DNA from: Hebobacterum sp964559435
Lineage (GTDB): Bacteria; Armatimonadota; Hebobacteria; Hebobacterales; Hebobacteraceae
Direction of reading: 5' to 3'
Assembly (NCBI GenBank): GCA_964559435.1
Contig: CAZLHI010000011.1
Span: 30,987 to 94,986, forward strand
DNA: 64,000 nucleotides
This document shows, piece by piece, positions 33,399 through 41,538 of this stretch (positions are counted from its first letter, which is position 1; each line of letters opens with the position of its first letter). Below the pieces are notes generated by a model. The model saw nothing but the letters and a program-made list of their open reading frames with translations. It searched no databases and had not been told where the DNA came from. Both the position numbers and the translations under genes were made by a program.

Positions 33399-34469
33399 CT
33401 ATCTCGAGTGCTCGGACCGTACCCACAGCGTCATGTAATCCCGCCATTCATCGGGATCGGTCGTATAGTCCGCGAAGATGCTCACTCCGGCGAAGGAGGC
33501 AGGGGTCGCCAGCCTGCTGGCCAGGCCTTCCCGCACGCCTTTCAGTGCCATGCGTATGTTCTCGGCGCGGGCGTGGTGAGAAGACCCACCTCTGCCATAG
33601 GTCGGGACACCCAGCAGCACGCGGCAGTCTGGATCGCCCTGCGCGACAGCGCGAGTCACCCGCGCCGCCTGCTGTCGCACGAGCCAAACATAGGCCCGGG
33701 GCAGATAGATCGCCGAGTCGTAGCACATGACCACCAGTTGGTCGCAAATCGCCGCGGCCCGAGAGAAGTAGTCCGTCTCCCAGCAATAGATGCGGGGCCA
33801 GGGGCGCGGGTACCACATCGGCGTACAAGCCGACAGAATCTTCCCTTCCGGAAGCGCCAGCCGCGTTTCGCGAAGGAGATCGAGGAAAGCCCGATCGCCA
33901 CTCGGACATATCTCGTAGTCCCACTGGATCCCGTCGAACCCGCATTCTGTCACCAGCCATACGGCCTCTTCGATCATCTGCTGCCGAACGGCCGTGTCCG
34001 CGATGTCAACGGCGCCCCCGGCGCGGTCATTGCCAACATAGACCCATGCGAGAACTCTCAGGGAGAGTATCTGTCGATGCAGTTGGTCGACCAAGTGCTG
34101 GGCGTTCTGCGAGTACCGGAAGGCGAGCCGACCATCGGGTCCAATGTGACGCACATGGCAGTATGCGTAGCGCATCTGCCCTTCGCGTAGGCGCTCCGCG
34201 CAGCGCCTCAGCTCGGCCTCGTCCCATTCCTGGAAGTACCACGTGTACCGGAGCCAGATGCCGTTTGCGGCCTTGTTCCCGGTTCGGCCGCCCGCGCGGG
34301 ACGCGATAGGATAGGCAAGGTAGTCGGCGGCCAACAGCAGCAGAGCAAGGAAGATGACTCGAATGAGCCAACGGCGGCGCGGCGGCACCGCCCCACCGGC
34401 CAGCAGACGCCAAGCACGCGCGCCCAGTCCATTATGTGGTAACGTGTGCGCGTTCCCAACAGATATCAT
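33399..34469 (-). CDS. Membrane-anchored GH18-like glycoside hydrolase
   Basis: 356 residues with one N-terminal membrane segment (~35-55, RVIFLALLLLAADYLAYPI). The following barrel has the family 18 active-site strand in the form GFDGIQWDYE (compare DGxDxDxE), the substrate-side GKILSACTPMWY, and QLVVMCYDSAIY. The catalytic Glu is present but the first Asp positions are altered (IQWD), so activity is likely but not certain. GH18 enzymes cut chitin or peptidoglycan-type beta-GlcNAc links; remote members act in spore or envelope turnover. Convergent with DUF6785. Confidence 0.72.
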   Translation of the reverse strand: MISVGNAHTLPHNGLGARAWRLLAGGAVPPRRRWLIRVIFLALLLLAADYLAYPIASRAGGRTGNKAANGIWLRYTWYFQEWDEAELRRCAERLREGQMRYAYCHVRHIGPDGRLAFRYSQNAQHLVDQLHRQILSLRVLAWVYVGNDRAGGAVDIADTAVRQQMIEEAVWLVTECGFDGIQWDYEICPSGDRAFLDLLRETRLALPEGKILSACTPMWYPRPWPRIYCWETDYFSRAAAICDQLVVMCYDSAIYLPRAYVWLVRQQAARVTRAVAQGDPDCRVLLGVPTYGRGGSSHHARAENIRMALKGVREGLASRLATPASFAGVSIFADYTTDPDEWRDYMTLWVRSEHSR

Positions 34470-34604
34470 CTGCCCCTCGCGACGAGGCAGCCACGGCGCC
34501 TCTCGAGAGCCCCAGCAGAACCGCCAAGGCTGGCCCCCACACGTGCAGATAGAAGCCGGTCCAGCAGCCAGATCGCTACGGCGTGAATGGGAAGCAGCCC
34601 GGCC

Positions 34605-35303
34605 CTATCGCCGACGCTGCCGCGCTTCCTCCAGCGCCTCCTTCACTCGATCCCGCAGCAGGTACAGCGACCTGTGCATGATGGTGTCGCCCGTTGCCGG
34701 GTCGAGCGCCATTGAGCTGAGGCAGGGATAGGCATGATGAAACTGACCCGCCTTCTCCGGAAGCTCGTCGGCGGCGGGCAGGCCGACCAGCTTCTGGGCG
34801 ACGAAATCCGTCAGGCCGCATGGGGCGCCCCTGACCACTTCGACCGCCGCCACGGTGCCCTCTTCCAGCGTGAGCTCGAGCGTAGGTAGGCTGACCCCGA
34901 ACTCCTCGCAGAACTCGGTGATGGTCGGCGTGCTGGGTTCGAGGGCGCAGAAGGGCTTCGGGAAGGAGGACTCCATGTCGTTCTGAGCGCAGGCCTGGGT
35001 CACTTGCCGCTGGAGGCCGGGCTTGATCCAGTTGGGGTCCTCGATCGGCGCGATGAGCGCCTTCGTGCTGCCGCCGCCCGCCATATTGGGGATCTCCAGC
35101 AGCAGCTCGGGATGGATGTTGATCGCGATGATGACATCGCCAGCTCCCAGCTCGGCAGGCAGGTATTCCGCCGCATCGTCGAGCACGGGCGGCAGCGACC
35201 GCGGGAGCTGATACGCGTCCACCTTTCCCGGCGACATCTTCGAGAGGTGAGCCAGCACGCGCTCGAAGTACCTCCCGCCCTCGTGCACGATCTCTACGTG
35301 CAC
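34605..35303 (-). CDS. DUF166 family protein, last gene of the Wood-Ljungdahl operon
   Basis: 232 residues; matches DUF166/COG1810, known mainly in methanogens and other anaerobes and sometimes mislabelled thymidylate synthase. Typical features: AGDVIIAINIHPELLLEIP, LIAPIEDPNWIKPGLQRQV, FPKPFCALEP and ITEFCEEFG, with three Cys at about 104-130, then VRGAPCGLTDFVAQKLVG. Cys positions and linkage to CFeSP/ACS genes suggest a role in metallo-enzyme or C1 metabolism. 31 bp after acsE on the same strand, so it is very probably co-transcribed. Function unknown. Confidence 0.8.
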   Translation of the reverse strand: MHVEIVHEGGRYFERVLAHLSKMSPGKVDAYQLPRSLPPVLDDAAEYLPAELGAGDVIIAINIHPELLLEIPNMAGGGSTKALIAPIEDPNWIKPGLQRQVTQACAQNDMESSFPKPFCALEPSTPTITEFCEEFGVSLPTLELTLEEGTVAAVEVVRGAPCGLTDFVAQKLVGLPAADELPEKAGQFHHAYPCLSSMALDPATGDTIMHRSLYLLRDRVKEALEEARQRRR

Positions 35304-35334
35304 CCGACTACCCTCCTAGCAATGCAGGTGTGGC

Positions 35335-36120
35335 CTACGCCCGATAGGCCTTCAGAAAGTCATCCGCATACACGGCCTTGTTCAGAAGGACCTCCGAGGC
35401 GATCATCGCGTCCATGAGTTCGGTATCCAGAACATCCAGGATCGCCGCATCCAGGCCGGCCGCGAGCGCCATCACGAGATAGGTGCGGTTCAACAGCTCC
35501 CGCAGCTGGGTCCCCTGAGACACATTGCTCAGGCCCAGCACCGTCTTCGGCGGCGGGTCAGACAGGACTTTGATATTCCGGATGGTCTCCAGAACATGGT
35601 GCGGAGTCGGCTGCGTGACGTTGACAGGAAGAATCACGCCGTCGATCATGAGGCGATCCGGGGCGAGCCCCTTCTCCATCGCCGCCGCCACGACGCGCAG
35701 CGCGATCTCTCCGCGGCCGTTTGCGTCCCGAGGAATGCCGTTCTCGTCGATAGTCAGCGCGATCAGCGACGCGTTGTGCTCAACAGCCATTGGGATGAAG
35801 ATGTCGAGCTGATCCTGCTGCCCCTTCGTCGAGTTTATGATCGAACCCGGTCCGGCCAGCTCCAGGCCTTTGCTCATGACGTCCGGCCTCGTCGTATCGA
35901 TGGCCACCGGCGCGTCGGTTACCTCCCGAACGGCCTTTACCAGCCACTCCATTGCGGCCAGCGCGTCCGCGGCGGCCGGCCCGACGTTCACGTCGAGGCA
36001 GTTCGCTCCGGCCGCCAGCTGCTGCTTCGCCAGCTCGTGCACCGGCTCCGGGTTCTGTGCCTGTATGGCCTCACGGACGTCCTTGAACATACCATTGATG
36101 CGTTCGCCAATGGCGTACAT
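35335..36120 (-). CDS. acsE: Methyltetrahydrofolate:corrinoid/iron-sulfur protein methyltransferase
   Basis: 261 residues, the usual AcsE size. Pterin-binding TIM barrel with IGERINGMFKDV, ANCLDVNVGP, VAIDTTRPDV, IINSTKG and GLSNVSQG, all folate-contact motifs of MeTr. Transfers the methyl group of CH3-THF to Co(I) of the corrinoid protein (AcsCD), the entry of the methyl branch into acetyl-CoA synthesis. ATG lies 3 bp after the acsD stop. Confidence 0.95.
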   Translation of the reverse strand: MYAIGERINGMFKDVREAIQAQNPEPVHELAKQQLAAGANCLDVNVGPAAADALAAMEWLVKAVREVTDAPVAIDTTRPDVMSKGLELAGPGSIINSTKGQQDQLDIFIPMAVEHNASLIALTIDENGIPRDANGRGEIALRVVAAAMEKGLAPDRLMIDGVILPVNVTQPTPHHVLETIRNIKVLSDPPPKTVLGLSNVSQGTQLRELLNRTYLVMALAAGLDAAILDVLDTELMDAMIASEVLLNKAVYADDFLKAYRA

Positions 36121-36123
36121 TAC

Positions 36124-37101
36124 TTAAGCCTCCTCGCCCATAAGAGAATCAATGGTCTTCCGCAGCAGCGCCACCGCGCGCGGATGCCACATCACGAATA
36201 TATCGGTCCCACCGTTCAGGAAGCAGGTGGCCGTCGTCGTCTCCCAGGACACTCCTCGTTCTTCCGCCGCCCCCCACTCAGGAGCCGTTTTCTCCGGGGT
36301 GCGTGCTTCCTTGGCCCTCCAGGCCTCCGCGCCGACGACGGCGAGCATGGGCATGGACAGCATCCGATCGCCCCCGAGCGCCGCCAGCCGCGTCCGCTCC
36401 ATGATCGAATAGGCGTACTCCATGCCGTATCCGAGCCCGCCGGTCGCCTGGAACATGACGATCCGCGAAAGATCCAACCCCATCTCCGACACGAGGATAT
36501 TCACCTGCTTCTGGATGTTGATGTCGATCGGCGCCTCGGTGATCAGCTTGTGCCCGTCGGCCATGCAGGCCGCTGTGATGGTCTTGTAGTTGTCCTCGCT
36601 CGCGGTCCCCAGCAGGCAGTTCTCCCCGGCCGCCACCTCGCTGCAGCGCGGCATGATCTCGTTGTCTTTGTCCGGCTGCCCGCATCCCCAGATGATGAGG
36701 GGAACACCCACTGCGCCCACTACCGACTTCACGGCCTGCGCGCAGTCCTCCGCCGACTTGTCGCCCTGATCCGGGTGCGCGCCGAGCAGCCGGAGGCAGA
36801 TCATCTCTGCTCCGAATTCATCCACACACTTCTTGGCCCAGGCGGCCGGATCGCCGACGACCTCCCCGAAGGCCGCCGAAAGCGGGTCCGGCCAGTTCGG
36901 CGGCGGGACATCCAACACTTCCATTGCGATCACTGGCCGGCTCGGACTCTCGCCCTCAAAGCGGAGGAAGGGGAGCGTCGTTGCTCCTCCCACCGTAACG
37001 GTCGAAGTGCGCGTTCCTCCCTCGGCATCGGTCGCGCCGATCGTGACTGTGCTGACGGCCGCAGCCCATTTCTCCACTGGCATCTCGAACGACATTGTCA
37101 T
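36124..37101 (-). CDS. acsD: Corrinoid/iron-sulfur protein small subunit (AcsD/CdhD)
   Basis: 325 residues. TIM-barrel subunit that helps hold the cobamide in the CFeSP heterodimer. Family motifs: AMEVLDVPPPNWPDPL near residue 60, CVDEFGAEMICLRLLGAHPD, ENCLLGTASEDNYKTI and QATGGLGYGMEYAYSIMERTRLAAL. Overlaps the preceding gene by 4 bp and is followed 3 bp later by acsE. Partner of AcsC encoded three genes upstream. Confidence 0.95.
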   Translation of the reverse strand: MTMSFEMPVEKWAAAVSTVTIGATDAEGGTRTSTVTVGGATTLPFLRFEGESPSRPVIAMEVLDVPPPNWPDPLSAAFGEVVGDPAAWAKKCVDEFGAEMICLRLLGAHPDQGDKSAEDCAQAVKSVVGAVGVPLIIWGCGQPDKDNEIMPRCSEVAAGENCLLGTASEDNYKTITAACMADGHKLITEAPIDINIQKQVNILVSEMGLDLSRIVMFQATGGLGYGMEYAYSIMERTRLAALGGDRMLSMPMLAVVGAEAWRAKEARTPEKTAPEWGAAEERGVSWETTTATCFLNGGTDIFVMWHPRAVALLRKTIDSLMGEEA

Positions 37102-38207
37102 GCTCCCTCTTTCACATCATGTGGTTGGCTCGCGGGCGCGTCCGTCAATCCGGCAAGCGCTGAGATTCGCTCCATGTCCACGTGCTTCTGGAAGAGCGCC
37201 CGCGCCCGTTCCACCTTTGCGCTCTCCCGCACTCTCAGTCTGCCGGTTATGTGCTCTATGCGTTCCACCGTGGCCAGGGTGTCGTGTGGTGCCAGCAACA
37301 GCGGCACGCCCAGCTGCTGGGCGCGCTTGACGATCGGCGCGCTCGGGTAGATATTGCCGGTCAGCACGAGCGCCTTCGTCGCCGTCTGCAGCGCGGCCAA
37401 CTGAATGTCGGCCCGGTCGCCCCCCGTGATGACGGCCTTGTCGGCCAACTGACGGAAGTACTTCGACGCACTCGCGACACCCATGGCCCCGATCACGAAG
37501 TGCACGATCAGCTCGTCAACTGCCTTCTCGCAGCACAAGAGCTTTGCGGGCAAATGCTCGGATAGCTCTCTTATCGTGATCGCGCCGAGCAAGTCATCCG
37601 GCGGGAGCGCTCCGAGCACCGGGATTCCGCGCCGCTCCAGGTAGCGTCCCAGCGTTCCGCGCAGCGCCTCTTGCTCGTCCGGCCCCACAAAGTTGAATAT
37701 GACGCCGCCGAACCGGTCGCCCAGCAGCCGCTTTGCGAGCAGCACCTCCTCGACCACGGGCTCTGCGGACAGCTTGTCCAGCAGTATGACTCGCGCCTCC
37801 AGAAGATCGGCTATCGCCGGAGCCGAAAGGCTCAGCAGCGAGCCCCTCGACAGGTCGCCCACACCGCCGACGATGACGAGATCCCTGCCCTGTGAGACTT
37901 GCTGGTAGCAATCCCGGATACGCTGTGGAAGGCCCTCGACTTCAGCCTGGAGCGAGCGCTCAACCAGCTCGGGGCTCAGCAGTATGGGACAGATCGCCGC
38001 CACGGGCGCGTCGGGGTTCAACCGCGTGCTTATGAAATGGGCATCCTCATCTGTGGTGACACCTTGGACGATATGCGGCAGCGTGCCCAGCGGCTTGAAG
38101 TAGCCCACGCGGTGCCCCGCGTCGCGCAGCTCGAGACCCAGCGCGAGCGCGGTCAGCGACTTCCCGGCGAAGCTGTCCACCGATGCTATGTAGAGCGGCG
38201 GCCTCAT
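37098..38207 (-). CDS. Phosphotransacetylase N-terminal (BioD-like/DRTGG) domain protein without the catalytic domain
   Basis: 369 residues. N-terminal BioD-like P-loop fold (SVDSFAGKSLTALALGLELRDAG; FKPLGT; LVIVGGVGDLS) followed by a DRTGG-like domain (~215-320; VITGGDRADIQLAAL, ALVLTGNIYPS). This is the regulatory part of long Pta enzymes (COG0857), without the ~320-residue acetyl-transferring domain. Embedded in the ACS operon with 4-bp overlaps on both sides, so it must matter to acetyl-CoA or acetyl-phosphate metabolism or its sensing. May be a nucleotide-dependent regulator or a cofactor-handling GTPase/ATPase; function inferred only. Confidence 0.82.
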   Translation of the reverse strand: MRPPLYIASVDSFAGKSLTALALGLELRDAGHRVGYFKPLGTLPHIVQGVTTDEDAHFISTRLNPDAPVAAICPILLSPELVERSLQAEVEGLPQRIRDCYQQVSQGRDLVIVGGVGDLSRGSLLSLSAPAIADLLEARVILLDKLSAEPVVEEVLLAKRLLGDRFGGVIFNFVGPDEQEALRGTLGRYLERRGIPVLGALPPDDLLGAITIRELSEHLPAKLLCCEKAVDELIVHFVIGAMGVASASKYFRQLADKAVITGGDRADIQLAALQTATKALVLTGNIYPSAPIVKRAQQLGVPLLLAPHDTLATVERIEHITGRLRVRESAKVERARALFQKHVDMERISALAGLTDAPASQPHDVKEGA

Positions 38208-40105
38208 GCGCTCAACTCCAGCTTACTGGCAACCGATGGGAAGCGCCGCAGGTCAGTGTGCGGCAGGAACAGCCCCGACACATACCGATCCATGTACCCC
38301 GGCACGACGCTCAACTCGAAATTGGTCATGCGGCCGGCCAACTCCTCCATACCTCTGCGTGCGCCGCGGCCGAGCAAGGCGAGTCGAGCGCCGGCGACCG
38401 CCGTGTTGCCTACGAAACGCATCCGCTCCAGCGGCACATCGGGAAGCAAGCCTATCGTCACAGCGCTCTCGGCATCCAGGTAGTTGCCGAACGCGCCTGC
38501 CACCATGATCTGCTCCACGCTGCCGGCATCCAGGCCGAGCGATTCGAGCAGCGTCTCCGCACCAGCATAGACGGCCGACTTCGATCGGATGAGATTCTGT
38601 ATGGCGTCTTCGCCCAGCGATATGTCGTCCGACCTGCCGACCTCTTCACCCCACACGAACACGAACTCGGGGCGCTCGTTTCTCACCCGCACGCGTCGGC
38701 TGGCAAAGCCGAGGTCGATCCGTCCCGCCCGGTCTATGACGCCAGCTCGCAGGAGCGTAGCAAGCGCGTCCACCAGCCCCGACCCGCATATGCCGCGCGG
38801 CTTCGCATCACCGATGGCCACATACTCAACCTGGTCGCTCTCGCGGTCGTAGGAGAGCCGCTCTATGGCGCCGATCGTCGCGTACATCCCGTACTCGACC
38901 CCGGAGCCCTCGAAGGCCGGCCCCGCGGAGCAGGAGCAGCACATGAGCCACTCCTTGTGGCCTATCACCATCTCGCCGTTGGTGCCCATGTCTATGAAGA
39001 GCGTAAGTCGTGAGGCGTCGCTCATTGCCGTCGCCAGGACTCCAGCCGTAATGTCACCCCCGACGTAGCTGCTGACGCAGGGGGCCAGGAACACCGGCGC
39101 CCTGGGATGAATGCTCAGCCCGACCTCTGCCGCCCGCAGAGTGGGGGCGGTCTTGAGGGCCGGCACATACGGCTCCCGGCGTATGCCCGCCGGGTCTATG
39201 GCCAGCAAGAGATGGGTCATGACGGTGTTGCCCACGCAGGCCGCGGCCACCACCTGCTCCGGCGAGAGTTCGTGCTGCTCGACTACCTCTTTGATGCATC
39301 GGTTGATGGTGGCGCGCACGGCATGCTGGAGGTGGATCAGCCCGCCATCATGCTCCTGCGCGTAGATGATCCGCGAGATGACGTCCTCGCCGTAGGCGAT
39401 CTGGTCGTTCAGAGACGCGCAGGCGTCGACGAAACCCTGGGTGTCCAGGTCAATCAAGTGCACGACAACGGTCGTGGTTCCGACGTCGATGGCCAGGCCG
39501 TATGTCTCCCACTCGCGCGCCGGCGTCAAGCCGAAGACCCGGCCCTCGCCGTCGAAGTCTCCGACCAGCGCGTCAACTCGCCAGGAGTTCTCACGCGCCA
39601 TGTGCGGCAGGGCCCGCAGTGCGGCAAGATCGATATCCAGGCGGGAGAAGCTCTCCCCAGTAGCCTTCGACAGCTGCTCGAGGAGCCTCTCGCCGTCGCT
39701 GACATCGTCCTCTTGGCTGGGTGGTGCCATTTCGGCGGCGATTCGCGCGGCCACGGGGATATCGGTTGCCGCCAGTTCCTCCGTGACCTCGGTCCTGCCC
39801 ATAAGTATCTGAAGTTCGCCGCGCTGAGACTCAAGCGGGATCTCCACCACCAGGTCGTCGGCCACCGTCGCCTGGCAGGCCAGCACCATCCCTTGCTCGA
39901 CTTCCTCCTTGGAAAGCAAATCGCCCGGCCTGCCGCCAGGCTGGCCGAGCGATACCATGACCTTGCATTTGCCGCAGGCCCCCTGCCCCCCACAGGAGGA
40001 GTCGATCGCCGCACCCGCCGCGTTCGCCGCTTCCAGGATGGTCTGCCCCGACTCGACTTCCAGACAGGCGCCATCCGGTAGGAACACAACTATGTGGCTA
40101 GTCAT
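38204..40105 (-). CDS. acsV: Reductive activator of the corrinoid protein (RACo-type, AcsV)
   Basis: 633 residues. N-terminal plant-type [2Fe-2S] ferredoxin (~1-95; CGGQGACGKC plus a later Cys in ACQATV), a linker, then an ASKHA ATPase (DUF4445-type; GLAIDVGTTTVVVHLIDL, FIDMGTNGEMVIG, CGSGLVDALATLLRAG). The protein uses ATP to return inactive Co(II) of the corrinoid protein to Co(I). Upstream neighbour acsC and downstream acsD encode its substrate. Start is ATG with a 48-bp gap from acsC. Confidence 0.94.
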   Translation of the reverse strand: MTSHIVVFLPDGACLEVESGQTILEAANAAGAAIDSSCGGQGACGKCKVMVSLGQPGGRPGDLLSKEEVEQGMVLACQATVADDLVVEIPLESQRGELQILMGRTEVTEELAATDIPVAARIAAEMAPPSQEDDVSDGERLLEQLSKATGESFSRLDIDLAALRALPHMARENSWRVDALVGDFDGEGRVFGLTPAREWETYGLAIDVGTTTVVVHLIDLDTQGFVDACASLNDQIAYGEDVISRIIYAQEHDGGLIHLQHAVRATINRCIKEVVEQHELSPEQVVAAACVGNTVMTHLLLAIDPAGIRREPYVPALKTAPTLRAAEVGLSIHPRAPVFLAPCVSSYVGGDITAGVLATAMSDASRLTLFIDMGTNGEMVIGHKEWLMCCSCSAGPAFEGSGVEYGMYATIGAIERLSYDRESDQVEYVAIGDAKPRGICGSGLVDALATLLRAGVIDRAGRIDLGFASRRVRVRNERPEFVFVWGEEVGRSDDISLGEDAIQNLIRSKSAVYAGAETLLESLGLDAGSVEQIMVAGAFGNYLDAESAVTIGLLPDVPLERMRFVGNTAVAGARLALLGRGARRGMEELAGRMTNFELSVVPGYMDRYVSGLFLPHTDLRRFPSVASKLELSA

Positions 40106-40153
40106 CGATTCGTGCCGCTCTCAACCTCCCGCCGGCGCGTCCCGGTGGTGCAA

Positions 40154-41491
40154 TCACACCACCCAGGAGGTTCGCAGGAAGCTGGGTATGCCGGAGGACT
40201 CCCGCGGCCCGACGACGACCTCCCATTCCTGAGACAACTCATCCTCCAGCTTACCACTCAGAACAGCCACGTGTCCGGGGATGATGAGCTTCCGATGCTT
40301 GACCTTGCTCGCGGTGTCGAAGGCCTTCACCTTCTCGGCGATAATCTCGGCAGTGAATTTCTCCGCCGCCCAGGCCGTGAGCACCGACGTCCCTTCGGTG
40401 TCAACCACGACCACCCAGGCCGGAACACGGCTGGCCTCGACGTCGCCCTCGACGGTGAAGTACGTCAGCGAGAAGTTTGTGGTCACCAACACGGGAGAAT
40501 TCTCGTCGGGCGATCCGATCTCGTAGAGCCCCTCCTCAATCTGAATCGGCTTCTGCGGATCAGTGTAGATATTTTGCCTGACCGTGGCAAGCGTGAGAAG
40601 CTCCCAGGGCTCCATATTGTTGATCACCACGATCCCCGCGTACTTCGCGATGTACGTGGAAGCCTGCTGCGTCTCCTCTAGCGGGTCGGCCCCGTCGGTG
40701 AACGCTATCGTCGGGAACCCCAGCGGCCGGAATCGCTTCCTCAAGGCCGCTCGCCGAATGGCGGTCTCGTTTGCGAGCACCTCCGCCGGCTTGCGCGCGC
40801 CGGAATCCAGTATGAGGTCGGTAGCGCCGGCCGCCCGGGCCTTCTCCGAGAGTTCGGCCAACGAGGATGGGTCGCTCCCCCGCACCGCCAATGGGCAGTT
40901 GTGCTCCTTGGCCAGGGCGGCTATGGCATCGACATTGTCCGCAGTGGCGGCGTAGATCAGAGGGCGCTTCTCGGCACAGACCTTCAGGGCTTCCCCCATC
41001 ACCGCGGGGTCCTCATTCATCAATATGAGCGGGACAGCCGACTGCTCGGCCGCGAGCGTGACCGCCTTGACAAAGCCATCGCCCTCCCCCTTCAACGCCA
41101 CTGCGTTGAGCATTAGGGTCTGACCCACCCGCTCGAAGCCCGTGGCTCCTATGGCCTTGATCCGAGCCGAGAGCTCGTGCTCCGGAAGCCCTGCATCAAC
41201 CGTGACAGCGATTCCGGTCGGATGATAGAAGGTCTCCTCATGTCGGAACAACACAGTCTCGTTGCCGATCTCCAGCTTCCGCTCATCGGCGCCAATAGTG
41301 ATGAGCTTGATCGGAGGAGCGGAGGCACCCGAGAGGGCGGCCTTCGCCTCCTCCGATACATGCGGGCACTGGTCGAGCGAGGCCTGCTTCTGCGCCAGCT
41401 TCATGGCGAACGCAAGGCACGTCGGCACTCCGCAGTCGCCGCAGTTTGTCTTCGGTAGCTGCTTGAAGATATCGAGGCCGGTGAGACCCAC
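40154..41491 (-). CDS. acsC: Corrinoid/iron-sulfur protein large subunit (AcsC/CdhE)
   Basis: 445 residues from GTG 41491, 9 nt after GGAGGT; the longer frame to 41590 overlaps acsB and is not family-like. The N-terminal [4Fe-4S] motif is in TNCGDCGVPTCLAFAM plus CPHV. TIM barrel and C-terminal cobamide-binding domain follow. It carries the methyl-cobamide that donates the methyl group to ACS. Directly downstream of acsB and upstream of its activator acsV. Confidence 0.95.
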   Translation of the reverse strand: MGLTGLDIFKQLPKTNCGDCGVPTCLAFAMKLAQKQASLDQCPHVSEEAKAALSGASAPPIKLITIGADERKLEIGNETVLFRHEETFYHPTGIAVTVDAGLPEHELSARIKAIGATGFERVGQTLMLNAVALKGEGDGFVKAVTLAAEQSAVPLILMNEDPAVMGEALKVCAEKRPLIYAATADNVDAIAALAKEHNCPLAVRGSDPSSLAELSEKARAAGATDLILDSGARKPAEVLANETAIRRAALRKRFRPLGFPTIAFTDGADPLEETQQASTYIAKYAGIVVINNMEPWELLTLATVRQNIYTDPQKPIQIEEGLYEIGSPDENSPVLVTTNFSLTYFTVEGDVEASRVPAWVVVVDTEGTSVLTAWAAEKFTAEIIAEKVKAFDTASKVKHRKLIIPGHVAVLSGKLEDELSQEWEVVVGPRESSGIPSFLRTSWVV

Positions 41492-41538
41492 GGCTCCACC
41501 TCCAGGTGCTTGCTGCTCGCCTGCGCGCCGCGCTACAT

